NCBI GenBank assembly: GCA_016711215.1 | Contig: JADJTL010000003.1 | Location: forward strand, 620,001 to 684,000 | Direction: 5' to 3' | Source of the DNA: Pseudomonadota bacterium | Lineage (GTDB): Bacteria > Myxococcota_A > Polyangia > GCA-2747355 | Length of the DNA stretch: 64,000 nucleotides | Program-made: the position numbers and the translations under genes | Shown: positions 17,471-26,200 of the stretch, in pieces | Numbering within the stretch: position 1 is the stretch's first letter | Layout of the letters: each line of letters opens with the position of its first letter | Notes under the pieces: generated by a model | The model's database searches: none | What the model saw: only the letters and a program-made list of their open reading frames with translations | What the model was told of the DNA's origin: nothing

Positions 17471-17483
17471 GGGACGGGGGGGA

Positions 17484-19169
17484 ATGATGCTGCGTCGCCT
17501 GGACCGCAGATCACGGGGCCGAGGCGGCTCGGCCGCGACCCGAGGGGCGCGAGGGCCTCGGACCCTGCCGCTCGCGCTGCTCACGCTGCTGCTGGCACCC
17601 GCCTGCTCGGGCAGCGCAGCGCCGGCGACGCCCCCCGATGCGGACAGGGCGCGCGACGCGGGCGGCGACCGCAGCGCGACGACCGCGATGGCCTTGACGG
17701 GCAGCGGACCGCTCCGGGGCAGCGTGGTCGGCGGCAGCCGGGTCTTCCTCGGCATCCCCTTCGCCGCTCCACCCAGCGGTGAACGCCGCTGGGCGCCGCC
17801 GGAGCCGCCCGCCCCGTGGACCGAGCCACGGGACGCCAGACGCCTGGGCGCCTCCTGCCTGCAAACCGTCCTCCCGTCCGATCGCCTTCCCGGGCCCTTC
17901 AGCGAGGACTGCCTGACGCTCAACGTCTGGGCGCCGAACCCGCAGCCGGCGCTCCCCGCGCCCGTCATGGTCTGGATCCACGGCGGCGGCTTCTTCTCCG
18001 GCGGCAGCGCTTCGCCCTTTCTCGACGGCCAGCGCCTCGCCGAGCGGGGCGGCGCGGTGGTGGTCTCCTTCAACTATCGCCTCGGCCAACTCGGCTTTCT
18101 CGCGCACCCGAGCCTGCCCGCCCCCGGGGCCAACTGGGGCCTGCTCGACCAGCAGGCGGCGCTGCGCTGGGTCCGCGACAACATCGCGGCCTTTGGCGGC
18201 GACCCGACACGCATCACGATCTTCGGCGCCTCTGCCGGCGGCGATGCCGTCTGCCTCCAGACCTTCATGCCCTCGAGCCGCGGCCTCTTTCAGCGGATCA
18301 TCATCCAGAGCGGCGCTTGCATCCACCCAGGCGCGGGCGGCGACGGCGACTACGACCTGGCGACGGGAAGGGCGCAGGCCGATGCGCTGGTGGCCGCGCT
18401 CGGCTGCGACGCGGCGAGCGACGTCCTCGGCTGCCTGCGCGCACGTCCCGGCGCGCAGGTGATGCAAGCGCTGCCCACCGAGGTTTCGACCGTGGTGGTG
18501 CCGGGACGGCGCTGGGGGCCGGTCGTCGATGGCAGCGCGCTCCCCGCGTCGCCCACCGACGCCGCTCGGTCCGCGGACCTCGGCGCGCTTACAGCGATCG
18601 TCGGCAGCAACGGCGACGAGGGCACCATCTTCGCGCTCCTGGCGGGCTATTGGGGCGCCAACGCGGCGAGCTACACGGAGGTCGTCGAGCGGCGCGTGGG
18701 GAGCGAGAACGCGGCGGCGGTCCTGGCGCGCTACCCCGCCGAGGCGTTCCAGGCGCCGCGCGACGCGATCAGCACCCTGGTGGGCGATGCGGTGTTCGTC
18801 TGCGGCGTGCGGCGAACGGCCCGAGCGCTGGTGGCCGCGGGCGCCACAGTCTACGGCTACGCCTTCATGCGCGCCCCCGACGACGTGAGGCTCGTGACGC
18901 TCCCGCTCGGCGCCTATCACGGGGCGGAGGTCTTCTTCCTCTTCGACCGTCCGGAGGGCTATGGCACCTTCACGGCCGGCGAGCGCGCGTTGGCCGAGCA
19001 AATGGCCGGGTATTGGACGCGCTTTGCGCGCGACGGCGCGCCTGGGGGTGACCAGCCAGCGTGGCCGCGCTTCACCGCGGCCGGCGACGAGCTGCTCCGA
19101 CTCGACCTCGAGCCGACGACAATCAGCGCCTGGAAGCGGGCGGAGTGCGATTTCTGGGACAGCCTGTGA
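17484..19169 (+). CDS. Type B carboxylesterase, probable lipoprotein
   Basis: The 561-residue product has the type B carboxylesterase/cholinesterase fold. Seen motifs are the oxyanion hole HGGG (166-169), the nucleophile elbow GASAGG with S250, the acidic residue in SNGDEG and the catalytic His in GAYHGAE. EDCLTLNVW matches the family's second signature. An N-terminal TLPLALLTLLLAPAC (cysteine 41) looks like a lipoprotein signal, so the enzyme is probably exported. The ATG at 17484 follows a G-rich stretch right after tandem repeats; an upstream in-frame start would put those repeats inside the protein and is less likely. It hydrolyses carboxylic esters; the natural substrate is unknown. It appears to be monocistronic. 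Confidence 0.9.
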   Translation: MMLRRLDRRSRGRGGSAATRGARGPRTLPLALLTLLLAPACSGSAAPATPPDADRARDAGGDRSATTAMALTGSGPLRGSVVGGSRVFLGIPFAAPPSGERRWAPPEPPAPWTEPRDARRLGASCLQTVLPSDRLPGPFSEDCLTLNVWAPNPQPALPAPVMVWIHGGGFFSGGSASPFLDGQRLAERGGAVVVSFNYRLGQLGFLAHPSLPAPGANWGLLDQQAALRWVRDNIAAFGGDPTRITIFGASAGGDAVCLQTFMPSSRGLFQRIIIQSGACIHPGAGGDGDYDLATGRAQADALVAALGCDAASDVLGCLRARPGAQVMQALPTEVSTVVVPGRRWGPVVDGSALPASPTDAARSADLGALTAIVGSNGDEGTIFALLAGYWGANAASYTEVVERRVGSENAAAVLARYPAEAFQAPRDAISTLVGDAVFVCGVRRTARALVAAGATVYGYAFMRAPDDVRLVTLPLGAYHGAEVFFLFDRPEGYGTFTAGERALAEQMAGYWTRFARDGAPGGDQPAWPRFTAAGDELLRLDLEPTTISAWKRAECDFWDSL

Positions 19170-19263
19170 CGCTGGAGCCAATGACGCTGGGGCGACTCGC
19201 TCGCTGCAGCGACCCGAGCCCGGAAGCGCTGACGCCCGCGCCCGCGCGGCGGTCGGCGACGCG

Positions 19264-20070
19264 CTATCGCTTCTCCGGCTGGAGGCAACAGAACGCGGCC
19301 CCGCGCGGCTCGCTGGCCGCTGCCGGCAGCCAGTAGGCCTCCGTCTGGCCGGCTGCGAGGCTCGGCAGCATCGTGGCGCATGCGGCCCCGCTGACGAAGC
19401 CGACGCTCTTGGCCGCGCTCCGGTAGGCCTTGGTGTTGCTGTCCTTAGCGTCGTCGTCCTTGCCGTTGGTGCGGCAGTTGCGCGCCAGCGCGACCGCCGT
19501 GCCGAGCTCCGCGTCGCCGCAATGGGGGCAGGCGCCCTGGACCAGGAAGGCGTAGGGTCGCGCTGAGAGATCGTAGATGCAGCCGCCGATCCAGGCCCCG
19601 ATCACCGGCGGCCGCCGCGCCGCGAAGCGCTGGGCGTACGCCAGTGGCGCGCAGAGCTGCCAGCCGCGCCCCTCGTTGCAGAGCGACGCGGCGTGGCACT
19701 GATCGACCTCGCGCGCGGCGCCGCTGACCCGACAGGCGACCATCGTCTCGTCGATTGGGCGCGCGGCGAGACCGACACGGCAGCCGCTGCCGCCCGCTGA
19801 GGCATCACCACCGGCGTCGACGACGGCCCAGCCGTCCGCCGTCGCGATGACGCCTGCGTCGCTGGCCAAAGCACCGTCCTGCGCTCGCGTCGGCGCGGCG
19901 TCGACGGTCGAAGCCGTGTAGGGCAGGACGAGGTGACACGCTGCGGCCAGCAGCGCGCTCGCGACCACGCCGCCAGCCAGGAGCGCGCGCAGTCCGGCGC
20001 GGACGCGCCGCTCCGCCGCCTGGCCGGCAGGCCCTACCAGCGAATGGCTCCCGTGCTCGTGATCCAGCAT
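19264..20070 (-). CDS. Cys-rich putative lipoprotein, unknown function
   Basis: ATG 20070 is preferred over an in-frame ATG at 20118 because AAGG lies seven nt upstream and the longer version starts inside an AT-rich promoter-like patch. The 268-residue product has a hydrophobic segment ending LLAAAC, a lipobox, about 45 residues in. The mature part has about ten cysteines, including CPHCGD, CRVG, CHAASLC and CC near the end, suggesting disulfides in an exported domain. DAGVIATADGWAVVDAGGD is a flexible linker typical of myxobacterial lipoproteins. It is not recognised. It ends convergent to the esterase and starts divergent from an outer-membrane protein gene. Confidence 0.7.
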   Translation of the reverse strand: MLDHEHGSHSLVGPAGQAAERRVRAGLRALLAGGVVASALLAAACHLVLPYTASTVDAAPTRAQDGALASDAGVIATADGWAVVDAGGDASAGGSGCRVGLAARPIDETMVACRVSGAAREVDQCHAASLCNEGRGWQLCAPLAYAQRFAARRPPVIGAWIGGCIYDLSARPYAFLVQGACPHCGDAELGTAVALARNCRTNGKDDDAKDSNTKAYRSAAKSVGFVSGAACATMLPSLAAGQTEAYWLPAAASEPRGAAFCCLQPEKR

Positions 20071-20084
20071 TCGACCTTCACCAA

Positions 20085-20142
20085 TAAGCAAGTAAGGATA
20101 TCGCAATATACGATACATTAAAACAATAACTTAGTTTACAGC
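20085..20142 (-). promoter_or_regulatory. AT-rich promoter-like patch with small inverted repeat
   Basis: This is the most AT-rich short stretch in the neighbourhood. It lies directly upstream of the Cys-rich lipoprotein and includes TATCG-N7-CGATA (20099-20115). On the minus strand TATATT could serve as a -10 element, but no properly spaced -35 was found. Confidence 0.35.
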
Positions 20143-20215
20143 GGCGCGCTTGATCGGCTAAGAGATCGGCGCTCGCACGGCTGACCGTCGCGCCAGGGCC
20201 GACGAGCCGAGCGGC

Positions 20216-20279
20216 CAGGGCCCGGCACAGGGCCCGGCACAACGCGGCATAACGCGGCACAGGGCCCGGCGCAACGCGG
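20216..20279. repeat. Composite repeat of a 12-bp and a 10-bp unit (A-A-B-B-A-B)
   Basis: Unit A is CAGGGCCCGGCA and unit B is CAACGCGGCA. They follow one another as A (20216), A (20228), B (20240), B (20250, one mismatch), A (20260, one mismatch), B (20272, partial), about 45 bp before the start of the outer-membrane protein gene. Confidence 0.85.
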
Positions 20280-20322
20280 TCGACCCGCGCGTGCGGCATC
20301 AATCGACGAGAGGAGGGCTGTC

Positions 20323-21408
20323 ATGCAGAGCAGTTTTGACCAAATCGGGGCCATGAACCGTGGCGAGGCCGACACCGGCGCGGAGGTTGGCCGCGAGACG
20401 CCAAGAAATCACCGGCATCCTCGAGGTCGGGGCGGTCGCTCGAGGCGCGCCGCCCTGCTCGGCCTGCTGGCAGGCACGGCTTGGGCCGGCGCCGCCAACG
20501 CCGCGGAGCCTCAACCGCGCTACGTACCGAACGCGCCGGTGGTCGTTGCCGCGCTGACCACCAGCGGCTGGGAGGGCGAGCTCTCGCTCGGCTCCTCGGT
20601 CGCGCTCTCGCAGAGCAGTAATGTCGTCGGTCGCATCGACGGTACCTCGTTCGCGGTCGGCCTCAAGGTCAATGGCGCGCTCGATTGGACGCGCGATGTG
20701 CACGAGTGGCGTAACGGCCTGACCCTCGGCGAGACCTTCACGCGCACGCCGGCCGTCGACCAGTTCGTCAAGACCAACGACCAGCTCTTGCTCGAGAGCA
20801 TCTACCTCTACCACCCGCGCCGCCTGCCCTGGCTCGGCCCCTTCGCGCGCTTCAAGCTGACCACGGCGCTCTTCCCCGGCGAGGACGTGCGCGCCGCCCC
20901 GGTGACCTACACCGGCGCGCTATCCCGCACGGCGGATACGCTGCGACTGACGGACGCCCTGACGCCGACCACGCTCCAAGAGACGGTCGGAGCCTTCGGC
21001 AAGCCGCTGGATCGCAAGGACCTCTCCCTCGAGCTCAAGGCCGGCTTCGAAGCGCGCCAAATGATCGCCGACGGACAGCTGGCGATCGCGGACGATGCGG
21101 CGACGCCCGAGATCGAGGTCGTGGCGCTGAAGCACGTCGTCCAGGGGGGCCCCTCCGTCGGGCTGATCGGCAAGGGCGCGACGGCGGAGGGTCGCGTGAT
21201 TTACGGCGGGCTGGCCGAGGCGATGGTCCCGGCGATCAACAACCAGGCCGCCACCGACCAGCGGAACGCCCTCGAGCTGACCAACGTCAACCTCGAGCTC
21301 AACCTCTCCTTCAAGCTGGTGAGCTGGGCCTCGTAGAACAACCTCTTGCTCTCCTTCACCTACGCCCTGGTCGAGCGCCCGGCCCCAGCGCCCAAGCCCG
21401 CCTCCTGA
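20323..21408 (+). CDS. Outer-membrane beta-barrel protein with an in-frame TAG near its C-terminus
   Basis: ATG 20323 follows AGGAGG by seven nt. After a long charged N-region the signal peptide AALLGLLAGTAWAGAANAA leads into strand-rich sequence resembling DUF3078/DUF481-type outer-membrane proteins (GALDWTRDVHEWRNGLTLG, LGPFARFKLTTALFPG). The frame meets TAG at 21334 after 337 codons and then continues without a frame change as NNLLLSFTYALVERP for 23 more codons to TGA at 21408. The continuation has the alternating hydrophobic pattern of a terminal barrel strand, so the TAG truncates the barrel unless it is suppressed or is an error (TAC to TAG is one change). Function is unknown. Confidence 0.7.
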
Positions 21409-21418
21409 GCCTCAGCCC

Positions 21419-21955
21419 TCACTGAAAGCGGGCCAGTCCGCCGAGGTCGGAAGCCGACCAGGCGCGGCGGAACTCCACGCGCCCCGTCATGCCTGAGATG
21501 CCGCTCATCCGCTCGGCCGTCAGCTCGCGCTGACGCAGCGTGCGATAGCCGTTGCTCGACGCTGAGGCTCCCCGCAGGGGCTCGGGCTCGGCCAGGGGAT
21601 CGAGTACGTGGCCGCGGTAGCAGTTGACGGCCACGGCGCCGTCCAAGGGCGCGGGCTGCGGCGCCTCGGGACAGGGACGGCCGAGGCGGCGCGCCTCCGC
21701 CGCCGCCAGGCGACTGGCGTGCAGCTCGGCCGCCAGTCGACCGTCGTCCGGCGGCATCGAGAGCTCATAGAGCGAATAGCCGCCCGCCGTGGGCGCGGCC
21801 GCGGGCTGCCCCAGGCCTCCGGTGGCACAGCCGAAGCTGCCACCGAAGAGGCCCAGCACCAGAAGACTGAGAGCGGCGCGGGTCGTGGCCTCGAGCGCCC
21901 TCGGGCCCGTGGGCTCGTGGGGGGAAGGCCGTGGGGCGCGCTTCAGACATCGCAT
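21419..21955 (-). CDS. Small putative lipoprotein, unknown function
   Basis: ATG 21955 follows GAGGAG by about ten nt. The 178-residue product has a hydrophobic stretch ALSLLVLGLFGGSFGC, a lipobox, and a mature part rich in Ala, Pro and Arg with two more cysteines. No domain was recognised. Much longer readings of this frame run antisense into the radical SAM gene and are not credible. It is convergent with the outer-membrane protein gene and divergent from the radical SAM gene. Confidence 0.65.
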   Translation of the reverse strand: MRCLKRAPRPSPHEPTGPRALEATTRAALSLLVLGLFGGSFGCATGGLGQPAAAPTAGGYSLYELSMPPDDGRLAAELHASRLAAAEARRLGRPCPEAPQPAPLDGAVAVNCYRGHVLDPLAEPEPLRGASASSNGYRTLRQRELTAERMSGISGMTGRVEFRRAWSASDLGGLARFQ

Positions 21956-22198
21956 CGACTCAAGCTCCTCGGGAACACCGGCTCCCATCGCGTCCGGAAC
22001 CTTGCCCGGCGCGCGTGACAGGTGCCGGCGGCACGAAGTGACTTCTTTGTGACATCGTATGAGTACCCGACGTGGCCGCGGCCCGGCGACGTGGCGCGTC
22101 CGGGCCTGCCGCCGGCCGCGCTGCTGCCCGCCTTCGGTCCATGGTATGAGCGGCAGCCGAGAGCGGGCGGCCTGGCCCGCCGCGGAGGGGAGCGGCGC

Positions 22199-23386
22199 GT
22201 GTTCAAGCAGCGGCAGAACAAGCCCCCGCGCGCGCTGATGGGCGCCAGGTCGACCGTCGCTACCCTCGACGCGCGCATCGATCCGGCGGATGCGGCGGTC
22301 GAGCTCGACGGCGGGACGGGCCTGCGCCTCGACGCGCGAGGGCGCTGGTGCTCGCTGCGCACGCACGGTCAGCTCTTTCGCCGGACGCTCGCCGGCGAGG
22401 TCGTGACCTATCTCCAGCCCAGACCCTCCCCCAGCCCGGTCAGCGATCCCGCCGGCTGCCACGAAGCGGCGCGCCGCCTCGCGGCCGCGCTCCACCGCCG
22501 CATCAGCGACGGCGAGGGGCCCCTGCGGCTCTCGGGCGCGCAACCCGACCGCGCCGAGCTGCTGGCCCGCCTCGCCCGCGCCGAGCGCTGGTCGGCGGCA
22601 GAGCACGCGCGCGAAGCGCAGCGCTTCACGGCCACCTACCCCGAGCCCGTGGAGATCCTCCCGCCCGATCGCACGATGGATGTCGTCGCCCTGCCAGCGA
22701 TCGGCTGCCCCAATGCGGGCTGCACCTTCTGCGCGTTCTATCGTGCCCGGCGCTTTCGCCCGCAGACGCCCCAGGCCTTCGCGGCGCACCTCGAGGCCGT
22801 CCGCGAGCTGCTCGGACCCTTGCTCGCGCTGCGCAGCGGCGTGTTTCTCGGCTCGGCGAGCGCCCTCAGCCTCTCGCAGCCACGACTGCTCGCGGCGCTG
22901 GCCGCCTGCGCTGCCCAGCTCGGCGAGCGGCGCCGCGGCGTCGCCGCGTTCTGGGATCCGGACCACGCCCCGGCGCGCAATCCGAGCGACTGGCAGGCGC
23001 TCCACGGCGCTGGCCTTCGGGCGGTCTATCTGGGGCTGGAGACGGGACTGGCGCCCCTACGTGCCGCGCTCGGCAAGTCGCCGGACCTCGACGGCCTGCT
23101 CAGCGCCGTCGCCGCCCAACGCCGCGCCCCGCTGCGCACCGGGGTAATCGTGCTCGCCGGTGCCGGCGGCGCGACCTCAGTCACCGCGCATGCCGAGGCT
23201 ACCGCCACGATGATCGCGCGCATGGACCTGGGAGCGCGCGACCTCGTCTTCGTCTCGCCGCTGCGCGACGCCCTGCCGGCGGATCAGCTGGTGCAGGCGG
23301 CCCACGCCCTGCGCCAAGCGATCGCCGCGCGCTCCGCCGCGCAGGTGGCGCCTTACGCAATGGACGCCTTTCGCTACTACAGCTGA
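22199..23386 (+). CDS. Radical SAM protein with CX4CX2C cluster motif
   Basis: The preferred start is GTG 22199, with GGAGGGG ending nine nt before it. In the 395-residue product the cluster-binding motif GCPNAGCTFCAFYRARRF begins at about residue 165; spacing is C-x4-C-x2-C where most radical SAM enzymes have C-x3-C-x2-C. The following barrel pattern (GVFLGSASAL, AVYLGLETG, TGVIVLAGAGG) fits an Elp3/MiaB-type half barrel, and SPLRDALP near the end resembles members that act on oxygen-independent coproporphyrinogen oxidase-like routes. The substrate is unknown. Its last ten bases overlap the convergent inner-rod-like gene. Confidence 0.8.
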   Translation: MFKQRQNKPPRALMGARSTVATLDARIDPADAAVELDGGTGLRLDARGRWCSLRTHGQLFRRTLAGEVVTYLQPRPSPSPVSDPAGCHEAARRLAAALHRRISDGEGPLRLSGAQPDRAELLARLARAERWSAAEHAREAQRFTATYPEPVEILPPDRTMDVVALPAIGCPNAGCTFCAFYRARRFRPQTPQAFAAHLEAVRELLGPLLALRSGVFLGSASALSLSQPRLLAALAACAAQLGERRRGVAAFWDPDHAPARNPSDWQALHGAGLRAVYLGLETGLAPLRAALGKSPDLDGLLSAVAAQRRAPLRTGVIVLAGAGGATSVTAHAEATATMIARMDLGARDLVFVSPLRDALPADQLVQAAHALRQAIAARSAAQVAPYAMDAFRYYS

Positions 23387-23784
23387 GTGTTGAGCAGCAG
23401 CTTGACCCCCTGCACGGTGCGGTCGGCGACGCGACTGACCAGCTCGACCTGTTGGCTGTAGGCGTAGACCTGGGCTTGCCAGACCAGCAGCTCGCGCGCG
23501 CCGAGGTCCTCACCGCGCAGCGCACGTCGCATCATCCCATCGAGCTCGCGTCGGCGCGTGTCGACATCGCGCACCAGCCCCGCCCAGGGTGAATCGCCGG
23601 GCGGCGCAACGGCCGGGCCTCCTGCGCCAGCGGCAGGGGCCGCTGAGCGGCCGCCCGCCTCGGCGGCGAGCATCAGCGCGCGAAACGACTGCCCCGTAGA
23701 GCCACCGGCTTTGGCTGTGGCGTGTGAGGCGGCTGCAGGCGTGCCGCTCAAGGGCGAGCCACGACGAACGAGTGGGTCTAGCAT
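23377..23784 (-). CDS. Orphan type III secretion inner-rod-like protein (SctI/YscI family pattern)
   Basis: The 135-residue protein has a disordered Ala/Gly/Pro-rich N-half and a helical C-terminus, ELLVWQAQVYAYSQQVEL followed by VSRVADRTVQGVKLLLNTQ. This matches the C-terminal pattern of SctI inner-rod subunits (LM-x-Q-x6-S-x3-EL-x-K-x3-R-x-Q-x-V-x-LLxTQ), which form the rod inside the type III secretion needle complex. The family call rests on this pattern alone. No other type III secretion gene lies in the window, so it is either an orphan, part of a scattered system, or a helical look-alike such as a FliE-type protein. Confidence 0.5.
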   Translation of the reverse strand: MLDPLVRRGSPLSGTPAAASHATAKAGGSTGQSFRALMLAAEAGGRSAAPAAGAGGPAVAPPGDSPWAGLVRDVDTRRRELDGMMRRALRGEDLGARELLVWQAQVYAYSQQVELVSRVADRTVQGVKLLLNTQL

Positions 23785-23965
23785 GGCGTGCGAACTCCTG
23801 GGGCTGCGCCAACCGCGACCTGCGGCGGCGAGTGGCCCGGCCTTATCGGCAACCGCCGGCCAGCAGTTGCGCGACCGCCCTGCTAGAGAGGCGGCGAGGA
23901 ATCGACCGCGACCATGCTATCTGTGGGGCTCAGCGCCGCTTCGCAACCACCGTGGAGGCCGACCG

Positions 23966-26182
23966 ATGGAAACGGAACCCGTTTCAGCCGCAGCACCGCG
24001 CCGACCCGCGCCGACGCAGTACGGCACCTTCGCTGGGGTGTTTACACCGACCGTCCTGACGATTCTCGGCGTGATCATGTACCTGCGCCTGCCCTGGGTG
24101 GTCGGCAACGCGGGGCTGCTCGGTGGCCTCTTGATCATGGCGCTCGCCCTCGGCATCACCGCCGCGACCGGGCTCTCGCTCTCGTCGATCGCCACGAACA
24201 CCCGCCTGGGCGCCGGGGGTCCCTATGCCATCATCACCAAATCGCTCGGGATCGAGATCGGCGGCAGCGTCGGCGTGCCGCTCTACCTCTCCCAGGCCCT
24301 TGCGGTGGCGATGTATGTCTTCGGCTTCCGCGAGGGCTGGCTCTCGATCTTCCCCACTCATCCGGCGTTGCTCGTCGACCTGGCCACCTTCGGCGTCGTC
24401 TTCGCGATCGCGTATCTGAGCGCCGGGCTGGCGTTCAAGGTGCAGTACGTCGTGATGGTCGTGATCGTCGTCTCCCTGGTGGCGGTCTTCGGAAACCTCG
24501 AGGTCTGGCGATCGAGCCTCGCGCCGACCTGGTGGGGCAGCTTCCGCGGTTCGCCGGAGAAGGGCTTCTCGGGGACGAGCTTCTGGGTCGTCTTCTCGGT
24601 CTTCTTTCCCGCGGCGACCGGGATCATGGCCGGCGCCAACATGAGCGGCGAGCTGAAGAACCCGCGCCGGAGCATCCCTCTCGGAACGCTGACCGCGATC
24701 AGCGTCTCTGCGCTGGTCTATGTCGTGCTGGCCGTCTGGGCCTCGCGCGCCGGCACGCCCGCGGAGCTCACGGCTAACTACACCTTCATGGTCGACCGGT
24801 CGCTCTACCGACCCGCCGTGCTCGCTGGCCTACTCGGCGCCACCTTCTCTTCCGCGCTCTCCTCGCTGGTGGGCGCGCCGCGCATCCTGCTGGCGCTGGC
24901 GCGCGACGGCTTGATCCCTGGCGGCGGCGGGCTGGCGCGGGTCACGGCCAAGGGGGAGCCGCGCCGCGCGATGTTGCTCTCCGGGGGGATCGTCCTCGCC
25001 GCGCTGCTGCTGCGCGACCTCAACGTGATCGCGCCGCTGATCTCGATGTTCTTCCTCATCGCCTACGCGGTGATCAACGTCGTGATGCTGGTCGAATCGA
25101 GCCTCGGTCTGGTCAGCTTTCGCCCCACCTTGCGCCTGCCGGTCTGGGTGCCGCTGCTGGGCACCTTGGGCTGCCTCTTCGCGATGTTCATCGTCAACCC
25201 GTCCTTCTCCTTGATCGCCTGGGGCATGGTCGGCGCGCTCTACTTCTGGATCATGCAGCGGCGCATCCCCGGCAGCCGCGAGGATGTCCGCAGCGGCATC
25301 TTCGTCGCCTTCGCCGAGTGGGCGGCCTCGAAGTGCACGGAGCTGGGGATCGAAACCGCCCGGGCGTGGAAGCCGGGCTTCCTCGTGCCGGTCGTCGATG
25401 GCGCCGAGGTGCGCGGCGAGTTCTCGTTGGTGGTGCACATGACCAAGCCGGCCGGCAGCGCCAAGCTGCTCGGCATCGCCGATCTGACGACCCTCGCCGA
25501 CCTCACGCCGCGGGTCGAGGGCCTCGGCCGCGCCCTACGCCAACGCGGCGTCTTCTCGACCTGGAGCGTGATCGACTCGACCGACTACGTGACGGGGATC
25601 ATCACCGGACTGCAGGCGCTGAAGAGCGCCTTCTTCCGGCCGAACGTGCTCCTGCTCAACCTCCCCGAGGAGGCCGAGCGGCGCACGCAGAGCGAACGCG
25701 TCGTCCGCGAGGCGAAGCGGCTGAAGGTCGGCGTCGCGCTGCTCGGCATGCACCCGCGCGCAGGGCTGGGGCGCGAGACGGTCGTCAATGTTTGGCTGCG
25801 GGCCCCGGACGCCGGTGACACGATCGAAGCGGCGCTGGCCAAGGGCAACATGCACCTGGGGATCTTGCTCGCCTACCGCCTCGCCCGCGCCTGGCGGGCC
25901 GAGCTGAACCTGATCTCCGTCGTTGCGGCCGAGGGCGATCGCGTCCGCGTCGAGGCCTACGTCGAAGAGCTGCGCGACGTCTGCAGGATCCCGGCGGCGG
26001 CCCGCACGCTGGTCTTCCTCGGCACGCTGGAGGAAGGGCTCGCGCGCGCGCCTCAATCGGATATGGACGTGTTCGGCATGCCGCACGATCTCGACCTGGC
26101 CTTCGCCGCGCGGATGGTCGCGGCGACGCGCTCGAGCTGCTTGTTCACGATCGATTCGGGGCGCGAGAGCGCCCTCGCCTGA
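23966..26182 (+). CDS. SLC12-like amino acid/cation-chloride permease with cytosolic C-domain
   Basis: ATG 23966 follows GGAGG by seven nt. The 738-residue product begins with an APC-superfamily core: TFAGVFTPTVLTILGVIMYL (about 17-36) and RLPWVVGNAGL are the first helix signature of SLC12 cation-chloride cotransporters, and about twelve membrane helices extend to residue 430. The last about 280 residues form a soluble domain with a nucleotide-binding-like alternating pattern (NVLLLNLPEEAERR, GVALLGMHPRAG) similar to the C-domain of NKCC/KCC proteins. It probably moves an amino acid or an ion together with chloride across the inner membrane; the ion cannot be assigned. It stands alone, convergent with thioredoxin. 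Confidence 0.85.
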   Translation: METEPVSAAAPRRPAPTQYGTFAGVFTPTVLTILGVIMYLRLPWVVGNAGLLGGLLIMALALGITAATGLSLSSIATNTRLGAGGPYAIITKSLGIEIGGSVGVPLYLSQALAVAMYVFGFREGWLSIFPTHPALLVDLATFGVVFAIAYLSAGLAFKVQYVVMVVIVVSLVAVFGNLEVWRSSLAPTWWGSFRGSPEKGFSGTSFWVVFSVFFPAATGIMAGANMSGELKNPRRSIPLGTLTAISVSALVYVVLAVWASRAGTPAELTANYTFMVDRSLYRPAVLAGLLGATFSSALSSLVGAPRILLALARDGLIPGGGGLARVTAKGEPRRAMLLSGGIVLAALLLRDLNVIAPLISMFFLIAYAVINVVMLVESSLGLVSFRPTLRLPVWVPLLGTLGCLFAMFIVNPSFSLIAWGMVGALYFWIMQRRIPGSREDVRSGIFVAFAEWAASKCTELGIETARAWKPGFLVPVVDGAEVRGEFSLVVHMTKPAGSAKLLGIADLTTLADLTPRVEGLGRALRQRGVFSTWSVIDSTDYVTGIITGLQALKSAFFRPNVLLLNLPEEAERRTQSERVVREAKRLKVGVALLGMHPRAGLGRETVVNVWLRAPDAGDTIEAALAKGNMHLGILLAYRLARAWRAELNLISVVAAEGDRVRVEAYVEELRDVCRIPAAARTLVFLGTLEEGLARAPQSDMDVFGMPHDLDLAFAARMVAATRSSCLFTIDSGRESALA

Positions 26183-26200
26183 GGCGCGCGCAGCCGGCGG

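Larger units (their letters stand above)
17071..17483. other. Divergent intergenic region with tandem repeats and an inverted repeat
   Basis: This gap between the minus-strand lipoprotein operon and the plus-strand esterase has no convincing gene. It holds a GTTGCATCCGC direct repeat (about 17084-17109), a 16-bp tandem duplication, an inverted repeat and a 15-bp tandem repeat, all listed separately. It should contain the promoters for both directions, but no strong -35/-10 or sigma-54 element was found. Confidence 0.6.

Noticed and set aside
21334..21336. Recoded amino acid (pyrrolysine) at TAG
   Set aside because: No pylT/pylS genes are in the window and a single-base change from TAC explains the site more simply.
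21956..23005. Upstream extension of the small lipoprotein reading frame
   Set aside because: It runs antisense through the radical SAM gene; the ATG at 21955 has a ribosome site and gives a proper lipoprotein signal.
23377..23784. A type III secretion gene cluster
   Set aside because: Neighbouring genes were read on both strands and none resembles SctN, SctV, SctJ or related proteins; only the single rod-like gene is present.
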